From NCBI GenBank assembly GCA_050633885.1, contig JBOEHK010000002.1, positions 434,001 to 498,000 of the forward strand: a stretch of 64,000 bases of DNA, in the 5' to 3' direction. Positions 19,235-28,940 of this stretch are shown here, piece by piece. The translations under genes were made by a program, and so were the position numbers. Source of the DNA: JAWSVE01 sp050633885 (GTDB lineage Bacteria; Pseudomonadota; Gammaproteobacteria; Pseudomonadales; Cellvibrionaceae). The notes under the pieces were generated by a model, which was not told where the DNA came from, made no database searches, and saw only the letters and a program-made list of their open reading frames with translations. Position 1 is the stretch's first letter; the number at the start of each line of letters is the position of its first letter.

Positions 19235-21034
19235 ATGAAAAAACAAAATTCAGACATAAAATCGCAGGAAAATATTTTAAACATTCTACACGGCGGGTGG
19301 ATGGGTTGGTTGATACTGGCAATATCTTTGACTTTAACAGTTGTGGCATATTTTGTTGCTAAAAATTTAACGTATGTTCAGGAACAGAAGCGTTTTGAAT
19401 CTCGCTCGTTAGAAATACAGAATGCTATAACAGAGCGAATGCGTGTTTACGAACAAGCACTTTATGCTGCATCGGCAATGATCGATACACACGACGGACA
19501 AGTTAGCCGAAAAGATTGGACTCAATTTGTGACAGCGATGCGTCTTGATGACAATTGGCCTGGTATTCAAGGCTTAGGGCTGTCGGTACCGGTAGATAAA
19601 GGCGAGAAAGAATTGTTTGAACAGCGTATTCGTGATGAAGGTTTTCTTGATTTTAAAATTTCTCCAGAGGGTGATCGGAGCGAATATACCTCAATTATTT
19701 ATCTGGAACCGTTTGACTGGAGAAACCAAAGAGCATTTGGTTACGATATGTGGTCGAATGACATGCGTAGACAAGCAATGAAGCGCGCTAAGGAAGAGAA
19801 CGTTGCAGCAACGTCTGGCATTATCACATTAGTTCAAGAAACCGCGACGGATGTACAAAAAGGTTTTCTTATGTATTTACCTGTTTATCAAGAAGAATAC
19901 GATAAATTTTTAGGGTGGGTATACTCTGCATTTAGAGCAAATGACTTAATGAAAGGGATTTTAGGGGGGTACGATCCCAGTATTGAGTTTGAAATTTATG
20001 ATGGAAAAGGGATTCATCAAGATAGTTTGTTATTTGATACCAATACTATTTTCTCGCAGGGTGAAATGAAATTCTCCCCCGTATTTTCTTCTGAAAAATA
20101 TATTGAGTTGCAAGGAAGACCTTGGACAATATATTTTAGTACGCCAATTAATTATAAAATTGATGATGAAAATCGTTCTTCACAATATGTACTGATTGCA
20201 GGCATTATCATCGATATACTTCTTTTTTATTTGATTTATTCTCTGTTTTCATTAAATAAAAAAGCGCAGAAAATTGCTCATGAGATGACCGATGAATATC
20301 GACTTGCATCAGAACGTGAAGAGCAGGCAAATCGTGCAAAATCACAGTTCCTTGCCAATATGTCACACGAATTAAGAACGCCATTAAATTCTATTATTGG
20401 TTTTTCACACCGATTAATCCGTCGAATATCAGATCAAATAGAAGATCGAGAAGCTGAGGGATTGCGAGCAATTTATCGAAATGGGCAAAACTTATTGTCC
20501 TTGATTAACGATATCCTTGATTTGTCAAAAGTGGAAGCGGGACAAATGGAGGTTGAACATCAACAGTTTGATGTCAATGAAGTTGTTTCTGAGTCACTCT
20601 CTGAGTGGCAAGATCTGGCAAAAGAAAAAAATCTTGCATTTGTTTTTGAAAAGTCTGAGATGCCGATTATCGTTTTCTCTGATTTTAGAAAAATCCAACA
20701 AATTATCCGTAATCTACTTTCTAATGCGTTTAAATATACTCATGAAGGCAGTATTGTATTAGCCATACGTCGAGCTCAAACAGAGCAATCGTCAAATGTT
20801 TTTGAGATAACGGTAACCGATACCGGCATAGGAATGTCTAAAGAGGATTTAGATCAATTATTTGATAGCTATTTTCGAGCGAAAGAAGTGAGAACCCAAG
20901 CAATTCAAGGAACAGGCTTGGGCCTGGTCATTACTTCCCAGTTTGTCGAGCTGTTGGGCGGTGAGATTAACGTGGTCAGTAAAATTGATAGAGGCAGTTG
21001 TTTTTCAATCATAATCCCTATTGGCTCAGTGTAA
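19235..21034 (+). CDS. CHASE-domain sensor histidine kinase
   Basis: A 599-residue histidine kinase. A first membrane helix (about residues 20-37) and a second (about 325-345) flank a periplasmic CHASE domain, recognisable from RKDWTQFV, WPGIQGLG and the FGYDMWS segment with later SGIITLVQE. The cytoplasmic part has HisKA (MSHELRTP, His378), the N box NLLSNAFKYT, DTGIGM and GTGLGLVI. There is no receiver or Hpt domain. It begins 32 bases after the hybrid kinase in the same direction and may feed the same phosphorelay. CHASE domains bind small molecules; the ligand here is unknown. Confidence 0.93.
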   Translation: MKKQNSDIKSQENILNILHGGWMGWLILAISLTLTVVAYFVAKNLTYVQEQKRFESRSLEIQNAITERMRVYEQALYAASAMIDTHDGQVSRKDWTQFVTAMRLDDNWPGIQGLGLSVPVDKGEKELFEQRIRDEGFLDFKISPEGDRSEYTSIIYLEPFDWRNQRAFGYDMWSNDMRRQAMKRAKEENVAATSGIITLVQETATDVQKGFLMYLPVYQEEYDKFLGWVYSAFRANDLMKGILGGYDPSIEFEIYDGKGIHQDSLLFDTNTIFSQGEMKFSPVFSSEKYIELQGRPWTIYFSTPINYKIDDENRSSQYVLIAGIIIDILLFYLIYSLFSLNKKAQKIAHEMTDEYRLASEREEQANRAKSQFLANMSHELRTPLNSIIGFSHRLIRRISDQIEDREAEGLRAIYRNGQNLLSLINDILDLSKVEAGQMEVEHQQFDVNEVVSESLSEWQDLAKEKNLAFVFEKSEMPIIVFSDFRKIQQIIRNLLSNAFKYTHEGSIVLAIRRAQTEQSSNVFEITVTDTGIGMSKEDLDQLFDSYFRAKEVRTQAIQGTGLGLVITSQFVELLGGEINVVSKIDRGSCFSIIIPIGSV

Positions 21035-21040
21035 TGGAAT

Positions 21041-22600
21041 TTATCTTTGTCGGGCCATTGTTGCTGATGTTAATCCTAAGCTGTGCTGCATCACATGAAA
21101 AATATAGTGTTGTTCGTGGGTCTTGTGAAATAAGTGTGACCAAGGACCTATAGCATAAATGGCAACATCTTCTCCGGCATGTGATTCGCTCAACATGGGA
21201 ACAAGAGACTCCTGTCGGAAGTTTTTTTCTTGAGTATTTTTTTTAGATAAATCTTTTCTGCCGTTGCCATCATGGCCTGGACCATTCCTGTAGCCCAGTG
21301 TGGTATAGGGCATTTTGTCGGCAGCTAATTGGTCAATTGTTTGCGGGTTCCCTTTTGAGTCGTTGCTTATCGCTTTGCCTAAAATTGGATTTCCACGCGT
21401 GGGATAGCCAGCAATCGTTAGAGTGTGGCTATGGTCAGCGGTGACAATCATTAAAGTATCATTTGTGTCGACCATATCGATTGCTGATTGTACAGCCCTT
21501 GAAAACTCTTGTGTGTCAGTCAGTGCTCTCAATGCATTGCCCGCATGATGGCCGTGATCAATTCTTCCGGATTCCACCATTAAAAAAAATCCTTTTTTGT
21601 TTTTTTGTAATAGTTGAATCGCTTTACGTGTCATCTCTGTTAAAGAGGGTTCTTCGCTGTTAGCTCTATCGGCTTCATAGTGCATGTGAGACGGATTAAA
21701 TAATCCCAACAGCGTTTGAGTATTTTCAAGGTCAATGGCATCAAGCTCTTTTTTATTTGCTGCGTAACGTCCGTTAGGGTTTTTGTCTAGCCATTCTTGG
21801 ATGAGATTTTTGCCATCTTTTCTGACACCCAGTTGCTTAGCCGACGAGTTGTCCTCTTTTCTTGGTAAAAAGCTGCGGCGTCCTCCTCCTAAGATAATGT
21901 CGATGCCATGGTTGATTTGAGTTTGAGTGTTGTCACTTGATTTACTAGAAGGCACTGAAAAGTCAATTAATTGAGTGGCGATATCCTGACAGCCTGCTTG
22001 AACTTCAGAGTCAGGCATATCGGCATCACTTTCCCAGTCTCGCTCTGGGGAATGGGAATAAGTGGCCGCTGGTGTCGCGTGAGTAATACGCGCTGTCGTT
22101 ACAATACCAGTGGACATACCCGCTTGTTTTGCTTGATCGAGTATCGTAGACAATTTTGCGGATTGTGCACTTTTGCAGTTACCGCGTTCTGCAGTTTGGT
22201 CAACGCCAATAAAGCCAGCTTTGGATTTTATACCGCTCATCATGGCGGTCATTGTGCCAGCCGAATCCGGAGTTTGTTGATTGGTGTTATAGGTTTTGGA
22301 TAGAGCAACATGTGGAAAATGTTCAAAGCTGAGTAAATGTTCTTCACCAGCGAGTCCTTTTGATTGTCCATCAAAAATTCTGCTTGCGGTAACTGTTGAT
22401 ACACCCATTCCATCGCCGATAAATAAAATAATATTTTTTGTTTTATTCGTGTTTATCTGCTGAGCTGCTATGGCATTGTTGAGTTCAAGTTGCCCCGAGT
22501 GGTACCAGCTTTCTGGCGTTTCATTCATTGTTTTTGTATCTCCACAAACCATACTTGAGCATAGATAGAGATACAGTCCTGCCACAGATATTTTTTTCAT
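21041..22600 (-). CDS. Alkaline phosphatase (PhoA-like)
   Basis: A 519-residue exported alkaline phosphatase. The N-terminus is a signal peptide with a Cys near its end (SSMVC), a poor lipobox. Motifs: IGDGMG with metal-ligand Asp63, TPDSAGT with nucleophile Ser113, ESGRIDHGHH with further metal ligands, and TADHSHT with the late Asp-His pair. The family releases phosphate from organic monoesters in the periplasm with Zn and Mg. It ends 6 bases from the end of the CHASE kinase in convergent orientation, and no hairpin terminator separates them. I found no Pho-box match in the 159 bases upstream. Confidence 0.93.
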   Translation of the reverse strand: MKKISVAGLYLYLCSSMVCGDTKTMNETPESWYHSGQLELNNAIAAQQINTNKTKNIILFIGDGMGVSTVTASRIFDGQSKGLAGEEHLLSFEHFPHVALSKTYNTNQQTPDSAGTMTAMMSGIKSKAGFIGVDQTAERGNCKSAQSAKLSTILDQAKQAGMSTGIVTTARITHATPAATYSHSPERDWESDADMPDSEVQAGCQDIATQLIDFSVPSSKSSDNTQTQINHGIDIILGGGRRSFLPRKEDNSSAKQLGVRKDGKNLIQEWLDKNPNGRYAANKKELDAIDLENTQTLLGLFNPSHMHYEADRANSEEPSLTEMTRKAIQLLQKNKKGFFLMVESGRIDHGHHAGNALRALTDTQEFSRAVQSAIDMVDTNDTLMIVTADHSHTLTIAGYPTRGNPILGKAISNDSKGNPQTIDQLAADKMPYTTLGYRNGPGHDGNGRKDLSKKNTQEKNFRQESLVPMLSESHAGEDVAIYAIGPWSHLFHKTHEQHYIFHVMQHSLGLTSATMARQR

Positions 22601-22759
22601 CGTTCAACTCTTTATGTTGTTATTCTTAGTTTTGGTTATCATCGCTAACGATATGGCTTTTGATAATATTAGCCCAATGAATCGTTTAGAGATTCAATGA
22701 GCAGTTCATTTATGGGTATTTAAATTATGGGCGTATAAGTTAAAGGTGCTCATGTTGAT

Positions 22760-25700
22760 TTATTGATAGCGTAGATCAAGTGTATAAGGGTGGTCGGGAT
22801 GGGGTACCTCATTATCAATAGATAAGTTTCCTTGCGAGTGATCTAAAGAAGAAAACCGTGCGACTCGTCTTGCTTCGGCCTCGTTTGCATTCACGGGGAA
22901 TGTGTCATAATTTCTACCGCCAGGGTGGGCAACATAATAGGTGCATCCTGCAATAGATTTATTATTACTCGTATCAACAATATCAATGACTAATGGTGTA
23001 TGCACTGGAATAGTGGGATGTAAAGCAGACCACGGAGCCCAAGCTTTGTATCTAACGCCGGCAACAAATTGCCCCGCGGTATTCGTTTTTAAAAGCGGAA
23101 CACGACGTTGATTGCATGTCACAACAAAACGAGCATTATCAATTCCGCGCGTTTTAATTTGAAATCGTTCGACAGAAGAGTCAACATAACGCGAAGTGCC
23201 TTGAGTAGACGATTCTTCACCGAGCACATGCCAAGGTTCTATGGCACTGTGAACATCCAGTTGCATATCACGAGTGACAATGGTTCCGTAATGAGGAAAG
23301 CGAAATTCTTGAAAGGGCGCCAGCCATTGTTGATCAAAAGAAAAACCAGCGTCATTTAAATCTTTCACCACGTTGGCAATGTCTTGCCAGACAAAATGTG
23401 GCAGCATAAATCGATCATGCAACTCTGTTCCCCAACGAATAAGAGAATGTTTGTAAGGTTTTTCCCAGAACCATGCGAGTAGACTTCGGATTAATAAAAT
23501 TTGCACGGCACTCATTTGAGCATGCGGAGGCATTTCTAAATTTCTAAATTCAACAATACCTAATCTTCCAGTGGAGCTATCGGGAGAAAAAAGTTTGTCG
23601 ATGCAAAATTCTGACCGGTGTGTGTTACCTGTTAAATCGACTAAAAAATTTCTGAGAATGCGATCGACAAGCCAAGGTTGTTGGGATTCACCCGACGGTA
23701 ATTGTTGGAAAGCAATTTCTAGTTCGTGTAAATGATCGTTGCGTGCTTCATCAACCCGGGGAGCTTGGCTTGTTGGGCCAATGAACATGCCAGAAAATAA
23801 ATACGATAAACTGGGGTGATGCTGCCAATAGCTAATAAAACTTTGAAGTAAGTCGGGTCGTCGTAAAAACGGGCTGTCTTCGGGAGATGCTGCGCCCAGC
23901 GTCACGTGATTGCCGCCTCCCGTTCCGGTGTGTCGCCCATCCAGCATAAATTTTTCTGTACCAAGGCGGCATTGTTTCGCGTCTTCATATAATCCCTGAG
24001 TGGTCTCTACAATCTCTTTCCAGCTTTTGGCTGGATGAATATTCACTTCTATAACGCCAGGGTCTGGAGTGACAGCCAATTTGATTAAGCGTTTGTCTCT
24101 AGGGGGTTCATAGCCTTCGACAATAATAGGCATCGATAAATTCTCACAACACTGCTCCAGGGCATTTAATAATTCTGTATAGTGTTGTAAGTCTGTCAGT
24201 GGAGGCATAAAAACATAGAGCCGTCCTTCACGTTCTTGAACACACAATGCGGTGTGAATAATTTCATCACTGGTTTCTGGTTCAAGTGTTTGAGAGCGCA
24301 CTGATTTTTTTGCAAGGTCCGATTCTTCTTCTCTTGTTGAAAAAGCAAAAGTTTCAAGAGGCCCTGGATTGTCAAACGGATCTTTAGGTGGGTCTATATC
24401 TTTATCTTTTGGGTTACTCCAAGGCAAGCTGTCTAACGGTAAGCGCAAACCCATAGGCGAATCTCCAGGTAAGAGATACATATGTTCGCGGCGGAATTCC
24501 CAGTGGCTGGTCAGCCAGCGGCGAGATTTTTTCTTAGCGTTTTCGGCCGGCTTTAAAGGTAAAACATAACCGACGGGTTTATCTAAACCTTGCTTAAAGA
24601 CTTTTTGTAATCGCTTTCGTTCTAGTGGGTCCGATAATTTGTTGTCTTCAGGATTCAAGTTAACCGGAAGTGAACCTTCTTTCATTAAGTAAAAAAGATT
24701 GTCTTCGTAACCCGCTTCAATGGAGTTTCCCGACAAGTTGAGTAGCTTAGAAAATTCAGTGATGAATTTTTTTGCATTTTCTGAGGTGAAAGAATACGTT
24801 TTGTTTTCGTCGGCAAGCCATTGTTTATTTTTCCACAGTGGTTTTTTATCGTCTCGCCAAAAAATAGAAAGAGCCCAGCGCGGAAGTGGTTCTCCGGGAT
24901 ACCATTTGCCTTGGCCGTAATGCAAAAAACCATCAGGCGCAAAACGTTGTTTAAGTTTAAGTAATAAGTTTCCAGAAAGTTCTCGTTTTGTGTCCCCTAG
25001 TGCATTGTGGTTCCATTCGCTACCCTCCATATCATCGATAGAAACAAACGTTGGTTCGCCTCCCATCGTTAAGCGAACATCATTTTTATCTAACACGTCG
25101 TCAACATTATCGCCAAGTATTAGAATTTTTTTCCATTCATCTTCTGTGTAGGGTTTGGTGACGCGCGGATCTTCATGGATGCGAGTCACGCTATTGTCAA
25201 ACTTAAATTCAACTTTACAAGGCCCAGTAGCGCCATCGATGGCAGCCGCTGTTTTGGGATCAGGAGTACAAGCAAGAGGAATATGTCCCTCGGCCGCGAA
25301 TAATCCTGACGTCGGATCCAGTCCTACCCATCCCGCTCCAGGAATATACACTTCTGTCCAAGCGTGAAGATCGGTGAAATCTTTTTCTGGCCCAGATGGA
25401 CCATCGAGGGATTTTTCATCGGCTGCCAACTGCACAAGGTATCCACTGACAAAACGCGAAGCTAAACCAAGATGACGTAAAATTTGGACGAGTAACCATG
25501 CTGAGTCTCGACAAGACCCTTTGGCTAGATCCAATGTTTGTTCGCAAGTTTGTACACCAGGCTCCATACGAACCACGTAGCCAATATCATTTTGGAGTCG
25601 ATCGTTAACGGCCACTAAAAAGTCAACGGTGGCTTTGGGTTTGTTTCCAATGTGCTGTTTAAATTCATCGACCCATTTCGATAGAGCCTTTCCGTTTTCT

Positions 25701-26062
25701 TTGATTTCTAGATAGGGAGCTAGATCTTTTTTATCATCTTCATCATAAGAAAAAGGAAATTGTTGAGCGCTATCTTCTAGGAAAAAGTCAAATGGATTAA
25801 TAACAGTCATGTCTGCTATTAACTCGACATCGACCACGAGAGACTTGGCTTTTTCTGGGAAAACAAATCGACCAATATAATTGGCAAAAGGGTCTTGTTG
25901 CCAGTTAGTAAAGTGATCATCAGGTTGAACTTTTAAAGAATAAGATAAGATAGGCGTTCTACAATGAGGGGCTGGCCTTAAGCGAATAAGATGAGGGTGA
26001 ATCTCTGTTGGTTTATCAAAGTGATATTCAGTTTTATGATGGATTGCTATTTGTATAGTCAT
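22760..26062 (-). CDS. Transglutaminase-like protein fused to DUF2126
   Basis: An 1100-residue two-part protein. It starts with a transglutaminase N-terminal beta domain (HHKTEYHFDKP, LIRLRPAP), then a transglutaminase/protease core with the triad Cys184 (GSCRDSAW), His233 (DLHAWTE) and Asp249 (GLDPTSG). The remaining 800 residues are DUF2126, with landmarks VRLTMGGEPTFVS, FLHYGQGKWYPGE, GTGGGNHVTLG and STGRLGIVEFR. DUF2126 has been proposed to be a glutamine-synthetase-like amide-bond ligase. No signal peptide. It is divergent from the ATP-grasp, alpha-E and peptidase genes, the known neighbours of this family in Anbu clusters. The idea that the cluster makes and trims a peptide-like tag is inference. 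Confidence 0.93.
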   Translation of the reverse strand: MTIQIAIHHKTEYHFDKPTEIHPHLIRLRPAPHCRTPILSYSLKVQPDDHFTNWQQDPFANYIGRFVFPEKAKSLVVDVELIADMTVINPFDFFLEDSAQQFPFSYDEDDKKDLAPYLEIKENGKALSKWVDEFKQHIGNKPKATVDFLVAVNDRLQNDIGYVVRMEPGVQTCEQTLDLAKGSCRDSAWLLVQILRHLGLASRFVSGYLVQLAADEKSLDGPSGPEKDFTDLHAWTEVYIPGAGWVGLDPTSGLFAAEGHIPLACTPDPKTAAAIDGATGPCKVEFKFDNSVTRIHEDPRVTKPYTEDEWKKILILGDNVDDVLDKNDVRLTMGGEPTFVSIDDMEGSEWNHNALGDTKRELSGNLLLKLKQRFAPDGFLHYGQGKWYPGEPLPRWALSIFWRDDKKPLWKNKQWLADENKTYSFTSENAKKFITEFSKLLNLSGNSIEAGYEDNLFYLMKEGSLPVNLNPEDNKLSDPLERKRLQKVFKQGLDKPVGYVLPLKPAENAKKKSRRWLTSHWEFRREHMYLLPGDSPMGLRLPLDSLPWSNPKDKDIDPPKDPFDNPGPLETFAFSTREEESDLAKKSVRSQTLEPETSDEIIHTALCVQEREGRLYVFMPPLTDLQHYTELLNALEQCCENLSMPIIVEGYEPPRDKRLIKLAVTPDPGVIEVNIHPAKSWKEIVETTQGLYEDAKQCRLGTEKFMLDGRHTGTGGGNHVTLGAASPEDSPFLRRPDLLQSFISYWQHHPSLSYLFSGMFIGPTSQAPRVDEARNDHLHELEIAFQQLPSGESQQPWLVDRILRNFLVDLTGNTHRSEFCIDKLFSPDSSTGRLGIVEFRNLEMPPHAQMSAVQILLIRSLLAWFWEKPYKHSLIRWGTELHDRFMLPHFVWQDIANVVKDLNDAGFSFDQQWLAPFQEFRFPHYGTIVTRDMQLDVHSAIEPWHVLGEESSTQGTSRYVDSSVERFQIKTRGIDNARFVVTCNQRRVPLLKTNTAGQFVAGVRYKAWAPWSALHPTIPVHTPLVIDIVDTSNNKSIAGCTYYVAHPGGRNYDTFPVNANEAEARRVARFSSLDHSQGNLSIDNEVPHPDHPYTLDLRYQ

Positions 26063-26499
26063 TGAGTCGATTCTTGTAAAGTCAGTAACGAGTGTTTAAC
26101 CAATAAAATTCGGTAGCCGCCTATTTCGATTGCAGTCTATATTGATAAAGCAGATGCTAAGCTCCTGCAAAGTCAGAAGCTTCAATAAGACCTAAGAGAG
26201 TGAGTATCCAATCAGTGTATCAAATATGACAAACCAGTTGTCAGTAAGGTATCTATGCCACTACTATAAAGCAATGCTTATATTTTATTTTGATTTTTAA
26301 ATGGATTTGTTCTGCACCCATTTGTTCTCAATTGACTCATAATAAGTTCACTCATTAGAAGTCAACCCAGTAAGTTGGCTCGTTAATTGACTGTTAGTTT
26401 CAATTGTTCAATATTAGCGTTGTTCTAGCAACGACAATAACCCAATAATGTATTCAAAATATTAAGATACCTTTTCTGAAAAGAGCGTAATGACATTTT
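26063..26499. other. Divergent intergenic region of the Anbu/ATP-grasp cluster
   Basis: 437 bases without a credible ORF between the leftward transglutaminase gene and the rightward ATP-grasp gene. It is AT-rich and must hold both promoters. The one clear dyad is CGTTG-TTCTAG-CAACG at 26418-26433, about 65 bases before the ATP-grasp ATG, a possible operator. I could not assign a regulator or a convincing -35/-10 pair. Confidence 0.4.
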
Positions 26500-27945
26500 A
26501 TGGCAATAGATTGGAAAAACTATCATTCAGGTGAATTTTACGATGAACTGATGACTGCTGGCGGGCGTCCACGTAAGCCTGCCAGGGAGCTGGTTAAATA
26601 TCTTAAGTCATTATCCTCGGATGAACTACAAGAGCGAAAAGCGTCCGCAGATCTCGCCATCAAAACCATGGGTATTACGTTTACCGTGTATAGCGAAGGT
26701 GAAAATATTGATCGGGAATGGCCTTTTGATATTTTCCCTCGAGTGATTCCACAAAAGGAGTGGAATCATACTGAAGAGGGCTTAAAGCAACGTCTTACCG
26801 CTTTAAATATGTTTATTGATGATGTCTATAACGAACAAAAAATCTTTAAAGATAAACTTATTCCTTCTGAGCTATTAAGAAAGTCAAAAAACTTTCGACC
26901 GCAATGTGTTGGTATGAAGCCCGCTTATGGTACATGGGCACATATTTGCGGCACCGATTTAGTGCGCGGAGCCGACGGAGAGTTTTATGTTCTCGAAGAT
27001 AATCTCAGAGTTCCTTCCGGCGTTTCTTATATGATGGAGAATCGAGTTGTTACAAAACGAGTATTTCCTGAATTATTTGAACATAATACGATTTTACCGA
27101 TTACGGATTACACGACTAACTTGTTTGATACCTTAGCTGCGATTTCTCCCCGTCCTTTGGATTACCCTGAAGTCGTTGTCTTAACGCCCGGTATTTATAA
27201 TTCGGCTTACTTTGAACACTCTTATCTTGCTCAACGAATGGGAGCAGAATTAGTGGAGGGTGGAGATCTTGTGGTTGAAGATGATTGCGTCTTTATGAAA
27301 ACAATCAACGGGCTATCTCGAGTGGATGTGATTTATCGACGTGTTGATGATTTGTTTATTGATCCTGAAGTTTTTAATCCTGATTCAATGTTAGGGGTTA
27401 AAGGGTTAATGCGTGCTTGGTTAAAAGGGAATGTTGCACTGGCCAATGCGCCGGGTGCGGGAGTCGCTGATGATAAAGTGATGTATACCTATGTGCCCAA
27501 AATGATTAAATATTATTTGGATCAAGACCCAATTTTACCTAATGTAGAAAGTTATTTATGCATGGATCCGAAAGAGTGTGAACATGTATTAGCTAACCTC
27601 GATAAATTGGTTGTTAAACCTGCGAATGAATCGGGTGGGTACGGTATGTTAATGGGGCCTCAGTCTACAAAAAAAGAAAGAGAAGAATTTGCCAAATTAA
27701 TTAAAGCTGATCCTAGAAATTATATGGCACAACCGGTTATTCAATTATCAACAGCGCCTATATTGACGGCCAATGGTCCAGAGCCTCGTCATTTGGATCT
27801 TCGTCCTTTTGTACTGCAAGGAAAAAATAGCCACGTAACAGCGGGTGGATTAACGCGAGTTGCTTTAAACAAGGGATCATATATTGTCAATTCATCTCAA
27901 GGTGGTGGCAGTAAAGATACCTGGATTATCGCGGAGGATAATTAA
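26500..27945 (+). CDS. Circularly permuted ATP-grasp protein (type 2)
   Basis: A 481-residue circularly permuted ATP-grasp ligase-like protein (formerly DUF404/DUF407). Recognisable segments are YDELMTAGGRPR at the start, FTVYSEGENIDREWPFDIFPR, GTDLVRGADGEFYVLEDNLRVPSGVSYM across the nucleotide site, VDVIYRRVDD, VKPANESGGYGM and a final ARG/LTRVALNKGS strand. The family is expected to form amide or peptide bonds with ATP; the substrate is unknown. It lies 2 bases before the alpha-E gene, its near-constant partner. The start is the only ATG fitting the family N-terminus; its ribosome-binding site is weak. Confidence 0.95.
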   Translation: MAIDWKNYHSGEFYDELMTAGGRPRKPARELVKYLKSLSSDELQERKASADLAIKTMGITFTVYSEGENIDREWPFDIFPRVIPQKEWNHTEEGLKQRLTALNMFIDDVYNEQKIFKDKLIPSELLRKSKNFRPQCVGMKPAYGTWAHICGTDLVRGADGEFYVLEDNLRVPSGVSYMMENRVVTKRVFPELFEHNTILPITDYTTNLFDTLAAISPRPLDYPEVVVLTPGIYNSAYFEHSYLAQRMGAELVEGGDLVVEDDCVFMKTINGLSRVDVIYRRVDDLFIDPEVFNPDSMLGVKGLMRAWLKGNVALANAPGAGVADDKVMYTYVPKMIKYYLDQDPILPNVESYLCMDPKECEHVLANLDKLVVKPANESGGYGMLMGPQSTKKEREEFAKLIKADPRNYMAQPVIQLSTAPILTANGPEPRHLDLRPFVLQGKNSHVTAGGLTRVALNKGSYIVNSSQGGGSKDTWIIAEDN

Positions 27946-27947
27946 TT

Positions 27948-28916
27948 ATGTTGTCACGCGTCGCAGAAAGAGTGTATTGGCTAGGCCGCTATATAGAAAG
28001 AATGGAAAGTGCCGCTCGGCTTATTAATGTGAATTCAAATTTATTATTAGACCTGCCAAAAGGTGTGCATCTTGGTTGGGGGTCTTTAATCAATATTATG
28101 GGCTGTAATAAAGAGTTTGACGAAAAAGGTTTGAAAGAAGAAGAGTTATCAGTCGTACGATTCCTCATCGCAGATTTAAGTAACCCCGCTTCAATTTTTA
28201 CTTCGTTAAAGTTGGCAAGAGAAAATGCAAGAACCACCCGAGAGATAATACCAACAGAAGCGTGGGAATTAATTAATGACTTGTATTTTCATGTTAAAGA
28301 CAATGTAGGTCGTTCGGCATCACGATCACAACGACAAATATTCTTACGCCATATCGTTCAGAACTGCCAACAATTTGTTGGGATGCTAGCAGGCACCATG
28401 TCTCATACTAATGCGTATGATTTTATTCGCTTAGGTAGAAATTTGGAAAGAGCGGACATGACAACGCGTATAGTAGATGTTGGAACAGTCAATTTAATTT
28501 CAAATTATAAAGTCAAACAGAGCCAAGGCGACACATTAGAACCCTTCATCAATATTTTATGGATGAGTGTTTTACAGTCGATGAGTGCTTATCAGATGTA
28601 CCGGCAGCATGTGTTGGATCGTGTCAATGGTGATGACGTTGTTATGTTTATGCTACAAGACGAAGATTTTCCTCGTTCGGTTCTCAGTTGTTTAAGTGCT
28701 TTAGTTTCTTGTTTAAATAAATTGCCTGAAGGGGATGAAGTACTGAAAGCTGTCGCGGCTGCACAGCGCCATGTCAAAATGATAGATGTTGAAAAAGTGT
28801 TGGCAGAAGACCGACTTCATGAATTTATTGATACTATTCAACTAGATATTGCCTCTATCAATAATGAAGTGGCTAAGAAATGGTTTTTACCCGTGGAAAT
28901 ATATGAAGAAGCCTAA
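27948..28916 (+). CDS. Alpha-E domain protein
   Basis: A 322-residue all-helical alpha-E protein. It begins with the family signature MLSRVAERVYWLGRYIERME and contains ARENARTTREIIPTEAWELIN, FIRLGRNLERADMTTRI, and a late VLSCLSALVSCL helix. The name comes from its conserved Glu/Arg-rich helices; function unknown, but it is almost always next to the circularly permuted ATP-grasp protein and a transglutaminase. The start is 2 bases after the ATP-grasp stop, with GAGG in the end of that gene as ribosome-binding site. The two products are probably made together and may form a complex. Confidence 0.95.
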   Translation: MLSRVAERVYWLGRYIERMESAARLINVNSNLLLDLPKGVHLGWGSLINIMGCNKEFDEKGLKEEELSVVRFLIADLSNPASIFTSLKLARENARTTREIIPTEAWELINDLYFHVKDNVGRSASRSQRQIFLRHIVQNCQQFVGMLAGTMSHTNAYDFIRLGRNLERADMTTRIVDVGTVNLISNYKVKQSQGDTLEPFINILWMSVLQSMSAYQMYRQHVLDRVNGDDVVMFMLQDEDFPRSVLSCLSALVSCLNKLPEGDEVLKAVAAAQRHVKMIDVEKVLAEDRLHEFIDTIQLDIASINNEVAKKWFLPVEIYEEA

Positions 28917-28940
28917 CTCTGTTTTGGGTAAAGATCCGTC

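Noticed and set aside
22601..22759. Pho box upstream of the alkaline phosphatase
   Set aside because: I looked for ATGACAG-type repeats on the plus strand in this leader and found none.
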